A stretch of DNA of 64,000 nt. It comes from Acidobacteriota bacterium. Lineage in GTDB: Bacteria > Acidobacteriota > Terriglobia > Terriglobales > Acidobacteriaceae. Where the stretch lies: NCBI GenBank assembly GCA_021805025.1, contig JAJZGF010000003.1:1-64000 (forward strand), in the 5' to 3' direction. Positions 1 to 10,699 of the stretch are shown piece after piece (the first letter of the stretch is position 1; each line of letters starts with the position of its first letter). The notes beneath the pieces are model-generated. The model was not told the DNA's origin. It saw only the letters and a list, made by a program, of their open reading frames with translations, and searched no databases. The translations under genes and the position numbers were made by a program.

Positions 1-2
1 CA

Positions 3-278
3 CGCCGTGACATGGCCTGGCAGTTCACACAGCAAAACTGGGAGAAGATTCATGCGCTGCTGACGCCAGAACTCGGAAACGTCCTTGTCGAATCGACAGG
101 GACCTTCTGCACGGAAGAGTCCAGCAATCAGGTGCAGGCCTTCTTCGCAGCTCATCCGGTCGCTTCCGCAGATCAGGGCGTCAAACATGCGGTTGAAAGA
201 ATCGAAGGCTGCATCGAACTGCGCTCCACCCAGGAGACGAACTTGAACACCTGGCTCGCTGCGCAGTCGGGCAACTGA
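3..278 (+). CDS. C-terminal fragment of M1-family aminopeptidase (ERAP1-like C-terminal domain), truncated by window start
   Basis: Open frame runs in from the window edge; RRDMAWQFTQQNWEKIHALL...RIEGCIELRSTQETNLNTWL resembles the ERAP1_C end of M1 peptidases. Confidence 0.7.
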   Translation, partial: RRDMAWQFTQQNWEKIHALLTPELGNVLVESTGTFCTEESSNQVQAFFAAHPVASADQGVKHAVERIEGCIELRSTQETNLNTWLAAQSGN

Positions 279-334
279 TCGCAGACCCAATGCCGGCCGA
301 ATGAATTTCCCTGGCGACGGTCAAAATCCGGCGC

Positions 335-389
335 AACAAAAGAAGACTCCCTCACCACGGTTCGCGTGGTGAGGGAGTCTTCTTTTGTT
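335..389. terminator. Bidirectional intrinsic terminator between convergent genes
   Basis: Perfect 25-bp inverted repeat AACAAAAGAAGACTCCCTCACCACG / CGTGGTGAGGGAGTCTTCTTTTGTT with a 5-nt loop; T/A tracts on both flanks. Confidence 0.9.
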
Positions 390-415
390 CTGCTCGATTG
401 GTTGATGTTTCGCTC

Positions 416-883
416 TTATTCCTTGGCAGCCTGAAATTGAATGACGAGCTGCACATCCATCGGAACAACCTCGCCATCGAGGGTGGCCGGAGCAAAGTGG
501 AAATCGCGCACCGCTGCCAGCACGCGAGCATCCACCGTTGGATTCACTGACTGGAGCATCTTCACGTTCTGGGTTGAACCTTCTTGATTCACCTTGAGGC
601 TGACGACTGCCTTTTGCAAGCTCAGATCCTCATCTGCGAAATCCGTAGTGGCGACGACGATCTTGGGGTTTGAAATCAGTTTGGGTGCAATCACACCCGT
701 GCTGATGCGGCGGGCAGGGTAACTACCGTTGACATCGGTTGCGGTTGGGGCTGCCGCAGGAGCCGGCAGCGCGGTGGAACTCGCGTTGGTCGCCTCCATC
801 GTGACACCCTGGCCGTTCGTGCGTGTCTGCGCGTGGAGCAGCACGGTGGAGAAAACAAGAATGCTGACAAAAAGCTTGCGCAT
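416..883 (-). CDS. Secreted TonB C-terminal-domain protein (energy transducer TonB-like)
   Basis: Signal peptide MRKLFVSILVFSTVLLHAQ; C-terminal AVVSLKVNQEGSTQNVKMLQSVNPTVDARVLAAVRDFHFAPATLDGEVVPMDVQLVIQF is TonB_C-like. Confidence 0.7.
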   Translation of the reverse strand: MRKLFVSILVFSTVLLHAQTRTNGQGVTMEATNASSTALPAPAAAPTATDVNGSYPARRISTGVIAPKLISNPKIVVATTDFADEDLSLQKAVVSLKVNQEGSTQNVKMLQSVNPTVDARVLAAVRDFHFAPATLDGEVVPMDVQLVIQFQAAKE

Positions 884-919
884 GATTTACTCTCCGTTAG
901 GTCAAGAGTGACCATCACC

Positions 920-949
920 AATATAGCTAATTAACGATTCGATTGTCAA
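920..949 (-). promoter_or_regulatory. Sigma70-type promoter for the TonB-like gene
   Basis: On the minus strand TTGACA-18 bp-TATATT, about 37 bp upstream of the start codon in an AT-rich island. Confidence 0.65.
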
Positions 950-1171
950 TTAAATATTTTATTTTACTTATTTTCATGCATTTACAATGAGACTGTCGAC
1001 GGTTTTTCATCACACTGTGCAAAATGCAATTCGTCGAACACGCAGAGATGCCCGCCACATCTTCATGTGTTCCCTTGAACGTGCCGCGTCGGATCTGCAA
1101 GCAAGAAAGTCGTCTCGATATCCACGACTGCGGACTCTCAGTGATGCACCCGGATTCGATACCATGAAGGC

Positions 1172-1876
1172 ATGCCGCGATTCCCTGCCGGTCAAAACCT
1201 GCTCATTGATGCCGACGACACGCTGTGGGAGAACAACATCTATTTCGAGCGCGCAATTGCTGCGTTCATCGGCTATCTGAATCACCACAGATACACGGGC
1301 GCCGAGGTGCGGAAAGCTCTGAATGAAGTGGAGCGGGAGACGATCCTGGCTCACGGCTACGGGCTCAGCAGCTTTACGCGTTCCCTGGTCCAGTGCTTTG
1401 AGCGGCTCAGCACTGAACCCGTGACAGAGGACAAGCGTCGGCGGGTTGTGGGATTTGCCGAGGCCATCGCCGACCAGGAGATTGAGCTGCTGCCCGGCGT
1501 GGCAGAAACCCTTGAAGAGCTTGCCGCACGCCATCGCCTGATACTTATGACCAAGGGCAACCATGCGGAGCAAGCGGACAAGCTGGCGCGCTCAGGGCTG
1601 GCGCAGTATTTCACCGCTGCGGAGATCGTGGCGGAGAAAGACCCGGCGACTTATCGTTCCGTGATCGCGCGCCATGAACTCAAGCCGCACACAAGCTGGA
1701 TGATCGGGAATAGCCCGAAGAGCGACATCAATCCCGCACTCGCGGCCGGGTTACACGCGATTTTTCTCTTTCATAAGGACACCTGGGTACTGGAGCACGC
1801 AGAGATCGCACAGGCTCCGCCGTCCCAGCAACTGCTGGAACTCGATTCGTTCGCAAAGCTCGCCGAGATCTTTTAA
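1172..1876 (+). CDS. HAD-family hydrolase
   Basis: LLIDADDTLWENN (motif I), LMTKGN (motif II), WMIGNSPKSDINPALAAGL (motif IV). Confidence 0.8.
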   Translation: MPRFPAGQNLLIDADDTLWENNIYFERAIAAFIGYLNHHRYTGAEVRKALNEVERETILAHGYGLSSFTRSLVQCFERLSTEPVTEDKRRRVVGFAEAIADQEIELLPGVAETLEELAARHRLILMTKGNHAEQADKLARSGLAQYFTAAEIVAEKDPATYRSVIARHELKPHTSWMIGNSPKSDINPALAAGLHAIFLFHKDTWVLEHAEIAQAPPSQQLLELDSFAKLAEIF

Positions 1877-2228
1877 CCGCCGGGCAGGGACGGCGCCCGG
1901 CACCAAGGGCCGACAACCCGGCCTGGCGCGGTGCACATTTGGATTTGCCCGCTTTGCCAACATGCGCGTGCTTTTTCATGGCGTGGAATTAAGGGTCTTT
2001 TCTCTTCCCATCGGATGGGACTATACTCAGCTTGCTTTTGAATTGTTCCCCGATCCGCAGGCTCTAATTCTGCAGAAAACGCCGATCGCACTTTGGCTGC
2101 TTTCCGGATGACCAGCGTATTCTAGCCTGCAGTTGCGTATGCTGCATCCTGACGGGGCCGGCATAGCCTGTCATTCAGGCTGGCGGCCATTCCGCAAGTC
2201 CAACAATTGCAAGGCTAAGGAGGAAGGC

Positions 2229-2900
2229 ATGTCCGGCCACCAGCCACCGCACAAGGAACTACCCGAAGCTTCATCCACCCCGGCGACCAAGGGCATTACA
2301 CGTCGCGGCTTCTTGAAAGGCGCAGGCATCACTGCAGCAGGAACAGCGCTGCTGGATGGAGTGCATGGTCTGCAGCAGGAAGCCCACGGCGCTACGACGA
2401 GAGACGTGAAGGAGTACGGCCCCGAAGCGTTTCCCGTCACTTTGAACATCAACGGTACGGAACACGCGCTCCACGTTGAACCGCGCACGACGCTGGCTGA
2501 GGCTTTGCGCAACGGCCTGGGCATGACGGGCACCAAGATCAGCTGCGATCGCGGAGTTTGCTCCAGTTGCACCGTCTGGCTGGACAAGATGCCCGTGAAC
2601 AGTTGCATGACTCTCGCCGTCGACGCAATCGGGCACCGCATTACGACCATTGAAGGACTCTCGACCGACAGCGAAGTGCATCCGGTGCAGGCCGCCTTTG
2701 TGCGGCATGACGCGATGCAATGCGGCTTCTGCACGCCGGGTATGGTGATGAGCTGCGCGGCCCTGATCGAACGGAATCCTCATCCCACTGAGGCGGATGT
2801 GCGCGTGGCAATCAGCGGCAATCTCTGCCGCTGCGGTACCTATCCCAAAGTCTTCGCGGCCACTCTGGACGCGGCTGGCCAGCACGCGAGCAAGGCGTAG
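2229..2900 (+). CDS. paoA: Aldehyde/xanthine oxidoreductase-type 2Fe-2S subunit, Tat-exported (PaoA/YagT-like)
   Basis: TRRGFLKGAG Tat motif; two 2Fe-2S motifs (CDRGVCSSCTVWL and CGFCTPGMVMS...GNLCRCGTYPK). ORF track begins at 2133; the start at 2229 follows AAGGAGGAAGGC. Confidence 0.88.
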   Translation: MSGHQPPHKELPEASSTPATKGITRRGFLKGAGITAAGTALLDGVHGLQQEAHGATTRDVKEYGPEAFPVTLNINGTEHALHVEPRTTLAEALRNGLGMTGTKISCDRGVCSSCTVWLDKMPVNSCMTLAVDAIGHRITTIEGLSTDSEVHPVQAAFVRHDAMQCGFCTPGMVMSCAALIERNPHPTEADVRVAISGNLCRCGTYPKVFAATLDAAGQHASKA

Positions 2901-2912
2901 GAGGACAATTCC

Positions 2913-5324
2913 ATGGCGACCCATACTTCGCATTCCATTCCAGATGCCCTTCTGAGTGCTGCCGCTGACACGACCGATGCGTCGATGAGAACGGCCACGA
3001 TGCCCATCGGCATTCCCGGCTTCACACTGCGTGAGGAACAGCGCACCATGCCCGCTTCGGAGCCGCCGGTTTGGCCGATCAACAAGGATCTCTCCTACGT
3101 AGGCAAACCGCAGGAGCGCTGGGACGGCGCTGCCAAGGCGGCCGGCCGCGCCCGTTACACGGCGGACGTGCAACTGCCGGGCATGCTGTATGCGCGTTTT
3201 GTCAATTCGACCGTGCCGCACGCCAAGGTTCTATCCATCGACACCTCGGCCGCAGAGAGCTATCCCGGTGTAAAGAGCGTGCATGTGATTGAGAAACTGC
3301 TGGGCGGCGCCGTGCTGCGCGATCCTGCGCTCGAGCAGAGCCGCTATCCACTGGTGCGCTACGTGGGCCAGCCCATAGCTGCCGTGGCCGCCACCACGCC
3401 CCAAGCCGCCGAGGACGCCCTTGCCAAGATCAAGGTCACTTACGAGACGCTGCCATTTGTGGTGGACATGAATCTGGCGCGCGAGCAGAATGCGCCTCTG
3501 GTTTTTCCGGGGGCTGCTGACCAGGCAGGCACCGCGGGCGGCGGAGGCAGCGCCAGCGGCATTCCGCAGACAGGTAACGTGCACGGCCCCGCCGTGCACA
3601 AACAGGGCGATGCCGAGCAGGGCTTCAAGGAAGCCGATGTGATTGTGGATGCGCACTACACCACGCAGGTGCAGACGCACTCTGCGCTGGAAACGCATGG
3701 CGTAGTCGCCGACTGGAAGCCCGATCTGCTCACCGTCTACGCTTCCACGCAGGGCACGGCAAGCGTGCGCGAGGAGTTGGCCGCTTACTTTCAGTTGCCC
3801 ATGTCCAAGGTTCGAGTCATCACGGAGTTCATGGGCGGCGGCTTTGGCGCCAAGTTCGGCGCCGGCAATCCCGGCGTTGTGGCGGCCACGCTCTCACGGA
3901 AGGCCGGCGCACCGGTCAGGCTGATGCTGGACCGCCAGGAGGAACATCTCTCAGTCGGCAACCGTCCCAGCTCCGATCAGCGGCTGCGCATCGGCGCGAA
4001 GAAAGACGGCACTATTACCGCCATTCAGCTCATCAGCTTTGGCACCGCCGGCTGCGGTACCGGGGCAGGTTGCGCCGGTCCTGCCTCGAATCTTTACAAG
4101 TGGGCGACGCTGCACGTGGAGGAAAACGACGTCTTCATCAACGCCGGTCCGGCCGCTGCCTTCCGCGCTCCCGGCCATCCCCAGGGCGCCTTTGCGCTGG
4201 AGCAGTCCATCGACGAGCTGGCCGCCCGTCTCAACATGGACTCGCTGGACCTGCGCGACCGCATCGACGAAAACCCTGTGCGCCGCGTGCAGCGCCAGAT
4301 CATTCGTGACAGTGCAATCTGGAAGTCGCGCAACCCACGCGCGAATGCAGATGCCGGCCCGATCAAACGCGGCATCGGACTCTCGCAGTCCATCTGGTAC
4401 AGGCATCTCACCATGGATTCAGCCGCTGAGGTGCGTGTGCATAAGGACGGCTCGGTCGAAGTCCTCTCTGCCGTGCAGGACATCGGCAGCGGCATCAAGA
4501 CCGTGCTCGCGCAGATTCTGGCCGAGCAGTTCGGCGTGCCGCCGGCTCAGGTAGAAGTCAAGATCGGCGACACAAATTACCCAGTCGGCCCCAACTCGGG
4601 CGGCAGCGTAACCACTGCATCCTTAACTCCCGCGGTGCGCGACGCGGCCTGGCAGGCTGCGCAGAAGTTCCTCGCCAGCGTGGCTCCCGCGCTCGGGGCC
4701 AGGGCCAGCGACCTTACGCTGACGGACGGGATGGTGCGCAGCGCCTCCGGCAAGTTCCAGCCCATCTCCTTCCGCAGCGCGGCGGCCAAGATGGATACCA
4801 ATCAGGTTTCCGCGCAGTCCAAGCGCATTCCCGACTACGACCCCAAGAAGTACGACACGTACGGTGGCGTCGATGTGGCCGAAGTGGCCGTGGATACGGA
4901 GACCGGGCGCATTCACGTCAAGCATGTCCTGGCCGTGCACGACTGCGGCCGGCCTATGAATCCTACTGGGGTCATCAGCCAGATCAACGGCGGCGTGATC
5001 CAGGGCATTTCCTACACGCTCTTCGAGCACCGGCTAATCGACCCCAACTACGGGATCATGGTCAACTCCAACCTTGACAAGTACAAGATTGCCGGTTCGT
5101 ATGAAGTTCCAAAGATTGAGGTGCAACTCACCGAGTCCTACATCGGGCAAAGCTCGACGGATGCCTCGGGCATTGGCGAAGCCGCAGGCATCATCTCCGC
5201 CGGAGCCGCTATTGCCAACGCCTTCTACAACGCCACCGGAGTGCGTATTCGCCAGTTGCCCATGACGCCCGCCGTGGTGCTTGCAGCCCTCAACCAGCCC
5301 CAACCGCAGATGGAGGCGCTATGA
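2913..5324 (+). CDS. paoC: Molybdopterin-binding subunit of aldehyde/xanthine oxidoreductase (PaoC/YagR-like)
   Basis: GKPQERWDGAAKAAGRARYTADV start of the Ald_Xan_dh domain; EFMGGGFGAKFG; catalytic-Glu motif GIGEAAGI near the C-terminus. Confidence 0.88.
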   Translation: MATHTSHSIPDALLSAAADTTDASMRTATMPIGIPGFTLREEQRTMPASEPPVWPINKDLSYVGKPQERWDGAAKAAGRARYTADVQLPGMLYARFVNSTVPHAKVLSIDTSAAESYPGVKSVHVIEKLLGGAVLRDPALEQSRYPLVRYVGQPIAAVAATTPQAAEDALAKIKVTYETLPFVVDMNLAREQNAPLVFPGAADQAGTAGGGGSASGIPQTGNVHGPAVHKQGDAEQGFKEADVIVDAHYTTQVQTHSALETHGVVADWKPDLLTVYASTQGTASVREELAAYFQLPMSKVRVITEFMGGGFGAKFGAGNPGVVAATLSRKAGAPVRLMLDRQEEHLSVGNRPSSDQRLRIGAKKDGTITAIQLISFGTAGCGTGAGCAGPASNLYKWATLHVEENDVFINAGPAAAFRAPGHPQGAFALEQSIDELAARLNMDSLDLRDRIDENPVRRVQRQIIRDSAIWKSRNPRANADAGPIKRGIGLSQSIWYRHLTMDSAAEVRVHKDGSVEVLSAVQDIGSGIKTVLAQILAEQFGVPPAQVEVKIGDTNYPVGPNSGGSVTTASLTPAVRDAAWQAAQKFLASVAPALGARASDLTLTDGMVRSASGKFQPISFRSAAAKMDTNQVSAQSKRIPDYDPKKYDTYGGVDVAEVAVDTETGRIHVKHVLAVHDCGRPMNPTGVISQINGGVIQGISYTLFEHRLIDPNYGIMVNSNLDKYKIAGSYEVPKIEVQLTESYIGQSSTDASGIGEAAGIISAGAAIANAFYNATGVRIRQLPMTPAVVLAALNQPQPQMEAL

Positions 5325-6322
5325 ATTCCTTCTCACTTGCCGATTGCTCCACCGTAGAGGCTGCGCTCTCGCAGTTGAAAAACGGCGCTGTGGTGAAAGC
5401 GGGCGGCGTGGACCTGCTGGACCGGATGAAGAACGGCACGGATACGCCCGACCGCCTGGTGAATATCCGCAACATCCGCGAGCTGCGTGGCGTGCAGGCC
5501 ACGCCCGATGGCTTGACGCTCGGCGCACTCACCACGCTGGCCGAGATTGCCGATCACCCGACGATCCGCGCGCAATACACCATCCTTTCGGACGCCTGCG
5601 GACGCGCCGCGACACCGCATATTCGCAACGTGGCCACCATCGGCGGCAACGTGCTGCAGGAGTTGCAATGCTGGTACTTCCGCTCGGCGGAGTTCCAATG
5701 TATCCGCAAGGGCAAGGACCAGTGCTTTGCTTTTTCCGGACTCAACCAGTACCACGCCATCATGGACTACGGCGGCTGCCCGTCGGTCGCACCCTCTTCC
5801 GGCGCGGTCGCTCTGCTGGCGCTCAATGCGACCATCGAGCTCACCTCGGCCGCCAAGGGCAAGCGCACCGTGGCCATCAAGGATTTCTACGTGCAGCCTG
5901 ACGCCAATCCGCACCGCTTCAACGTGAAGGCCGATGATGAACTGCTGACGGCGATCCACATCCCAAAGACTGCTCCCGGCACGCGCTCCGCCTATCAGAA
6001 GTACGGCGAAAAGGAGAGTCACGACTGGGCTATTGCCGACGCAGGGATCCTGCTCGAGATGGATGGCGAGGTCTGCCGCCGTGCCGTAGTCACCATGGGC
6101 GCTGCGTCGCCCGTGGTGCGCCGTTCCACCGAAGCGGAGGCTGTGCTGACCGGCAAGCCCATCACGCGAGATACAGCGCGCGCCGCCGGACAGGCTTCCA
6201 TGACAGGAGCCATGCCCCTTTCGATGAATGGCTACAAGGTGCAACTCTTCCCCACCGCCATTTACCGGACCATCCTGCTGGCCGCCGGACAGATGGAGCG
6301 CGATCCCAGCGCCGCTGGTTAA
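5321..6322 (+). CDS. paoB: FAD-binding subunit of aldehyde/xanthine oxidoreductase (PaoB/YagS-like)
   Basis: ATGA overlap with the previous gene; ATIGGNVLQE FAD motif; Cys set CWYFRSAEFQC...QC...GGC, compatible with the extra 4Fe-4S cluster of PaoB. Confidence 0.86.
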   Translation: MNSFSLADCSTVEAALSQLKNGAVVKAGGVDLLDRMKNGTDTPDRLVNIRNIRELRGVQATPDGLTLGALTTLAEIADHPTIRAQYTILSDACGRAATPHIRNVATIGGNVLQELQCWYFRSAEFQCIRKGKDQCFAFSGLNQYHAIMDYGGCPSVAPSSGAVALLALNATIELTSAAKGKRTVAIKDFYVQPDANPHRFNVKADDELLTAIHIPKTAPGTRSAYQKYGEKESHDWAIADAGILLEMDGEVCRRAVVTMGAASPVVRRSTEAEAVLTGKPITRDTARAAGQASMTGAMPLSMNGYKVQLFPTAIYRTILLAAGQMERDPSAAG

Positions 6323-6374
6323 CCACCGTAAAGCCCGCGCCTGCCGTGGCCGGCACGCGCTGAAAGGACGCCTG

Positions 6375-6599
6375 ATGAGCATCCCTGTGGAAAGTCCGAC
6401 CAAACCCTGCAAGTGCCTGCGCACCAAAAATCCCTACGGCACCACCCCGCAAAATTCTGAGTCGTGGCTGCCGGGTGTCGATACCAGTTCAAGCTACTGG
6501 TGCCTGCGTACCATGGGCCCTGCCGGACCCGACGACCACTTTGTTCACCTGTCGCGCTGCACGGCCTCGCGCACATGCTACGAGCAATCCGAAAATTAA
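6375..6599 (+). CDS. Small Cys-rich protein (74 aa) downstream of paoB, function unknown
   Basis: MSIPVESPTKPCKCLRTKNPYG...SSYWCLRTMGPAGPDDHFVHLSRCTASRTCYEQSEN; AAGGA Shine-Dalgarno; co-directional and 52 bp from paoB. Confidence 0.65.
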   Translation: MSIPVESPTKPCKCLRTKNPYGTTPQNSESWLPGVDTSSSYWCLRTMGPAGPDDHFVHLSRCTASRTCYEQSEN

Positions 6600-6804
6600 C
6601 CTCTCCAGAGCCGATCAGTATCCCGTTCTTTCTTCGCCGCCAATGGCGTCGGAAGTTCCGCGCAGCATGCACAACCGCAACGGTTTGAAGCATCTGATAG
6701 ACTCTTTGCAGAGAGTATGCTTGGTAATGTCTCGAACGCCCACGCCCTGCCTGCCTGCATGACAGAAGTTCTCTCTATCTCCGGCCTCAACTCGAGGTTC
6801 GTGA

Positions 6805-7764
6805 GTGAGCTCTGCAGCGGATCAAGATCTAAAACAACCGGCCTCCTCGTCCAACGACAATCCCAAGCTGACGTGCAGCGTAGTTATCTGCACAGTGGGC
6901 CGCCTTGATCTCTTACGGGGCTGCCTTGGCGCTGTCTTCCAGATGGTTCCTTCTGCCGATGAAGTGATGGTTGTCGACAACACGCCCGGCAGCGCTGCAA
7001 TCCGGGCCATTGCTACCGAGTTTGGCGCACGCTATGTTGTGGAACCTGCTCGAGGGCTGAGCCGCGCCCGGAATTGTGGCATGGCTCAGAGCGTGTCTGC
7101 GCTGGTTGCTTATTTGGATGATGATGCGACACCCAAAAGAGACTGGCTCGGGCACATCCTGAAGCCGTTTGAAGATCCCGAGGTCGCAATCGTCACAGGC
7201 GAGGTGGTGTTTCATCCGGCCACTACAAACTCGGCAGTCAAAGGTCCTCCACGCACTCTGAGCAACCGGGATCCCCAATGGTTCGAGATCGCAACATTTG
7301 GCGGTCTCGGTCTGGGATCGAATATGGTTCTGCGAAGATCGGCGTGCGCAGGCCGGAAGGTCTTCGACGAGAGGCTTGGGAGCGGTGCTCCGTTCAATAT
7401 TGCCGAGGAGAATTACGCTTTTGCCTCCCTGCTGGCTAGCGGCTTTCGCGCCGCGCATGTTCCCGCCGCGGTCGTGTTTCATCCTGCGAAGGCTCTCAAT
7501 GTGCTGAAATTTGCCACCTGCGCCTTTGCGTATTGGCTCCTTCTACTGGCAGAATTTCCAAATCACCGCGCTGAACTGATCCGCTATCTCTTCCGGCGCT
7601 GGCGAAAACTGCCACTTCCCTGGCCTCGCGATCCTCAAGGGGCGGGCGAAATCATGCGCGCCGGATGGCGTCTCCAGCTCAGAGCTGTTGTTGCCGGATT
7701 CTTTCTCTTTCTCCGCCATCGAGGTGCATCGCGACAGGCAACATTCGTCCGCGGTCAATCCTGA
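6805..7764 (+). CDS. Family 2 glycosyltransferase
   Basis: SVVICTVGRLDLLRGCL, DEVMVVDNTPG, ARGLSRARNCGMAQ, VAYLDDDATP (GT-A motifs). Confidence 0.85.
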   Translation: MSSAADQDLKQPASSSNDNPKLTCSVVICTVGRLDLLRGCLGAVFQMVPSADEVMVVDNTPGSAAIRAIATEFGARYVVEPARGLSRARNCGMAQSVSALVAYLDDDATPKRDWLGHILKPFEDPEVAIVTGEVVFHPATTNSAVKGPPRTLSNRDPQWFEIATFGGLGLGSNMVLRRSACAGRKVFDERLGSGAPFNIAEENYAFASLLASGFRAAHVPAAVVFHPAKALNVLKFATCAFAYWLLLLAEFPNHRAELIRYLFRRWRKLPLPWPRDPQGAGEIMRAGWRLQLRAVVAGFFLFLRHRGASRQATFVRGQS

Positions 7765-8259
7765 TTTGCCGTAGAGCCGCTCCGCGCACGCGATGTCGGC
7801 CCTTTGGGCACGTAACGGAGTGTCACTGCTTACAGGAATGCGGTAATGAAGATTGACGGCTCATTCGATCCAGCGGCAGCTAGCGATACTCGCGCGAAAA
7901 CGGCCGGTCGGCGCCGGGTGCCGGCTCCCCCCTTCTGCGTACTAGTGCGCAAGGTGTCGATTCCTGTGTTTAGCGCTAAGGCCTCTGGAATCTAACCGTC
8001 CGAGCCACCGGACTCCGTCGCCCGCCGGCCTGCCCGGTCGTATCTGGACCCCTCTGGCCACTGATTGATTTCAACGTGTTATTGTGCTGCGAGCGGCCCA
8101 GAGACGCTGCGCTCGAGAGGATAGCAAGCCTTGCGCCGAACGCGGCCCTAGAATTCGGCCCAGAGTTCGGTTGTGTCAGTTCACCTCTATTAAACCGAAT
8201 GTTTCAAACAACATCCAGAACGGTGAGTGTATTACGCTAAGATTTTAATGATGACGATC

Positions 8260-8289
8260 TTGACAAACTTCCATCGCGTTGCCTATCGT
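8260..8289 (+). promoter_or_regulatory. Sigma70-type promoter of groESL
   Basis: TTGACA (8260-8265)-18 bp-TATCGT (8284-8289). Confidence 0.6.
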
Positions 8290-8315
8290 TAGCAATTGGA
8301 AGGCGAGACTGCTAG
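8289..8315 (+). promoter_or_regulatory. Degenerate CIRCE-like HrcA operator
   Basis: TTAGCAATT-N9-GACTGCTAG against consensus TTAGCACTC-N9-GAGTGCTAA: 14/18 matches, exact N9 spacer, overlaps the -10 upstream of groES. Confidence 0.6.
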
Positions 8316-8457
8316 CAGACTGCTGGCAAAACTGCTTGAGTCTGTTTCGATCAGCTCTTGCAGCTCGCATGGAATTCCTCTGAAGCTCTTATTAACAACA
8401 ACTCAACTGCTGTGGCATGTCCTGAGACATGACCACATATGAAGGAGAAGCGAAGCA

Positions 8458-8769
8458 ATGGCAACAACATCTGTGACCACCACCTTCACGCCGCTCCACG
8501 ATCGCATCCTCGTCCGCCGCGTCGAAGAGGGCGAGACCGTTCGCGGGGGGATCATTATCCCTGACAGCGCCAAGGAAAAGCCCCAGGAAGGCGAAGTAAT
8601 CGCCGTCGGTAAGGGCAAGTCGAACGACGAAGGCAAGGTCTTCCCCCTCGATGTGAAGGCGGGCGACCGTGTTCTGTTCGGTAAGTACTCCGGCACCGAA
8701 ATCAAGATCGACGGTGAGGAGTTCCTGATCATGCGCGAGGAAGAAGTCCTCGGCATCGTCAAGAAGTAG
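8458..8769 (+). CDS. groES: Co-chaperonin GroES
   Basis: [42 protein letters not shown]...[30 protein letters not shown]. Confidence 0.98.
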   Translation: MATTSVTTTFTPLHDRILVRRVEEGETVRGGIIIPDSAKEKPQEGEVIAVGKGKSNDEGKVFPLDVKAGDRVLFGKYSGTEIKIDGEEFLIMREEEVLGIVKK

Positions 8770-8850
8770 CAGTTTAGGCGCGTTACGGCGAGCGGTCCAG
8801 CCAGTCAGCGGCACAAGGCGATGATTTCTGACGCTCGAATCAAGCACTGA

Positions 8851-10545
<1,695 letters not shown>

Positions 10546-10589
10546 GACCTGTCGCCACAGGCGCACTAGCCTGCGGCACAAAGTCTGAA

Positions 10590-10616
10590 GCCCCCAGCTC
10601 CGGCTGGGGGCTTTTT
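10590..10616 (+). terminator. Rho-independent terminator of groESL
   Basis: GCCCCCAG-CTCCGG-CTGGGGGC followed by TTTTT. Confidence 0.9.
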
Positions 10617-10640
10617 GTTGCCTCTGCGAGTCATCACACA

Positions 10641-10676
10641 AAGAGACCGGGAGCCCTGGAGGGCTCCCGGTCTCTT
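10641..10676. terminator. Bidirectional hairpin, probable terminator of the converging TonB receptor gene
   Basis: AAGAGACCGGGAGCCCT / AGGGCTCCCGGTCTCTT, 17-bp perfect arms. Confidence 0.7.
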
Positions 10677-10699
10677 GCACTGCTCGGTATGCCGAGCGG

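Noticed and set aside
2271-3221. 316-aa minus-strand ORF antisense to paoA/paoC
   Set aside because: High-GC shadow ORF: low-complexity R/H/G-rich composition, no motifs, overlaps strongly supported genes on the opposite strand.
5333-6427. 364-aa minus-strand ORF antisense to paoB
   Set aside because: Shadow ORF of a well-supported FAD subunit; no domain signatures.
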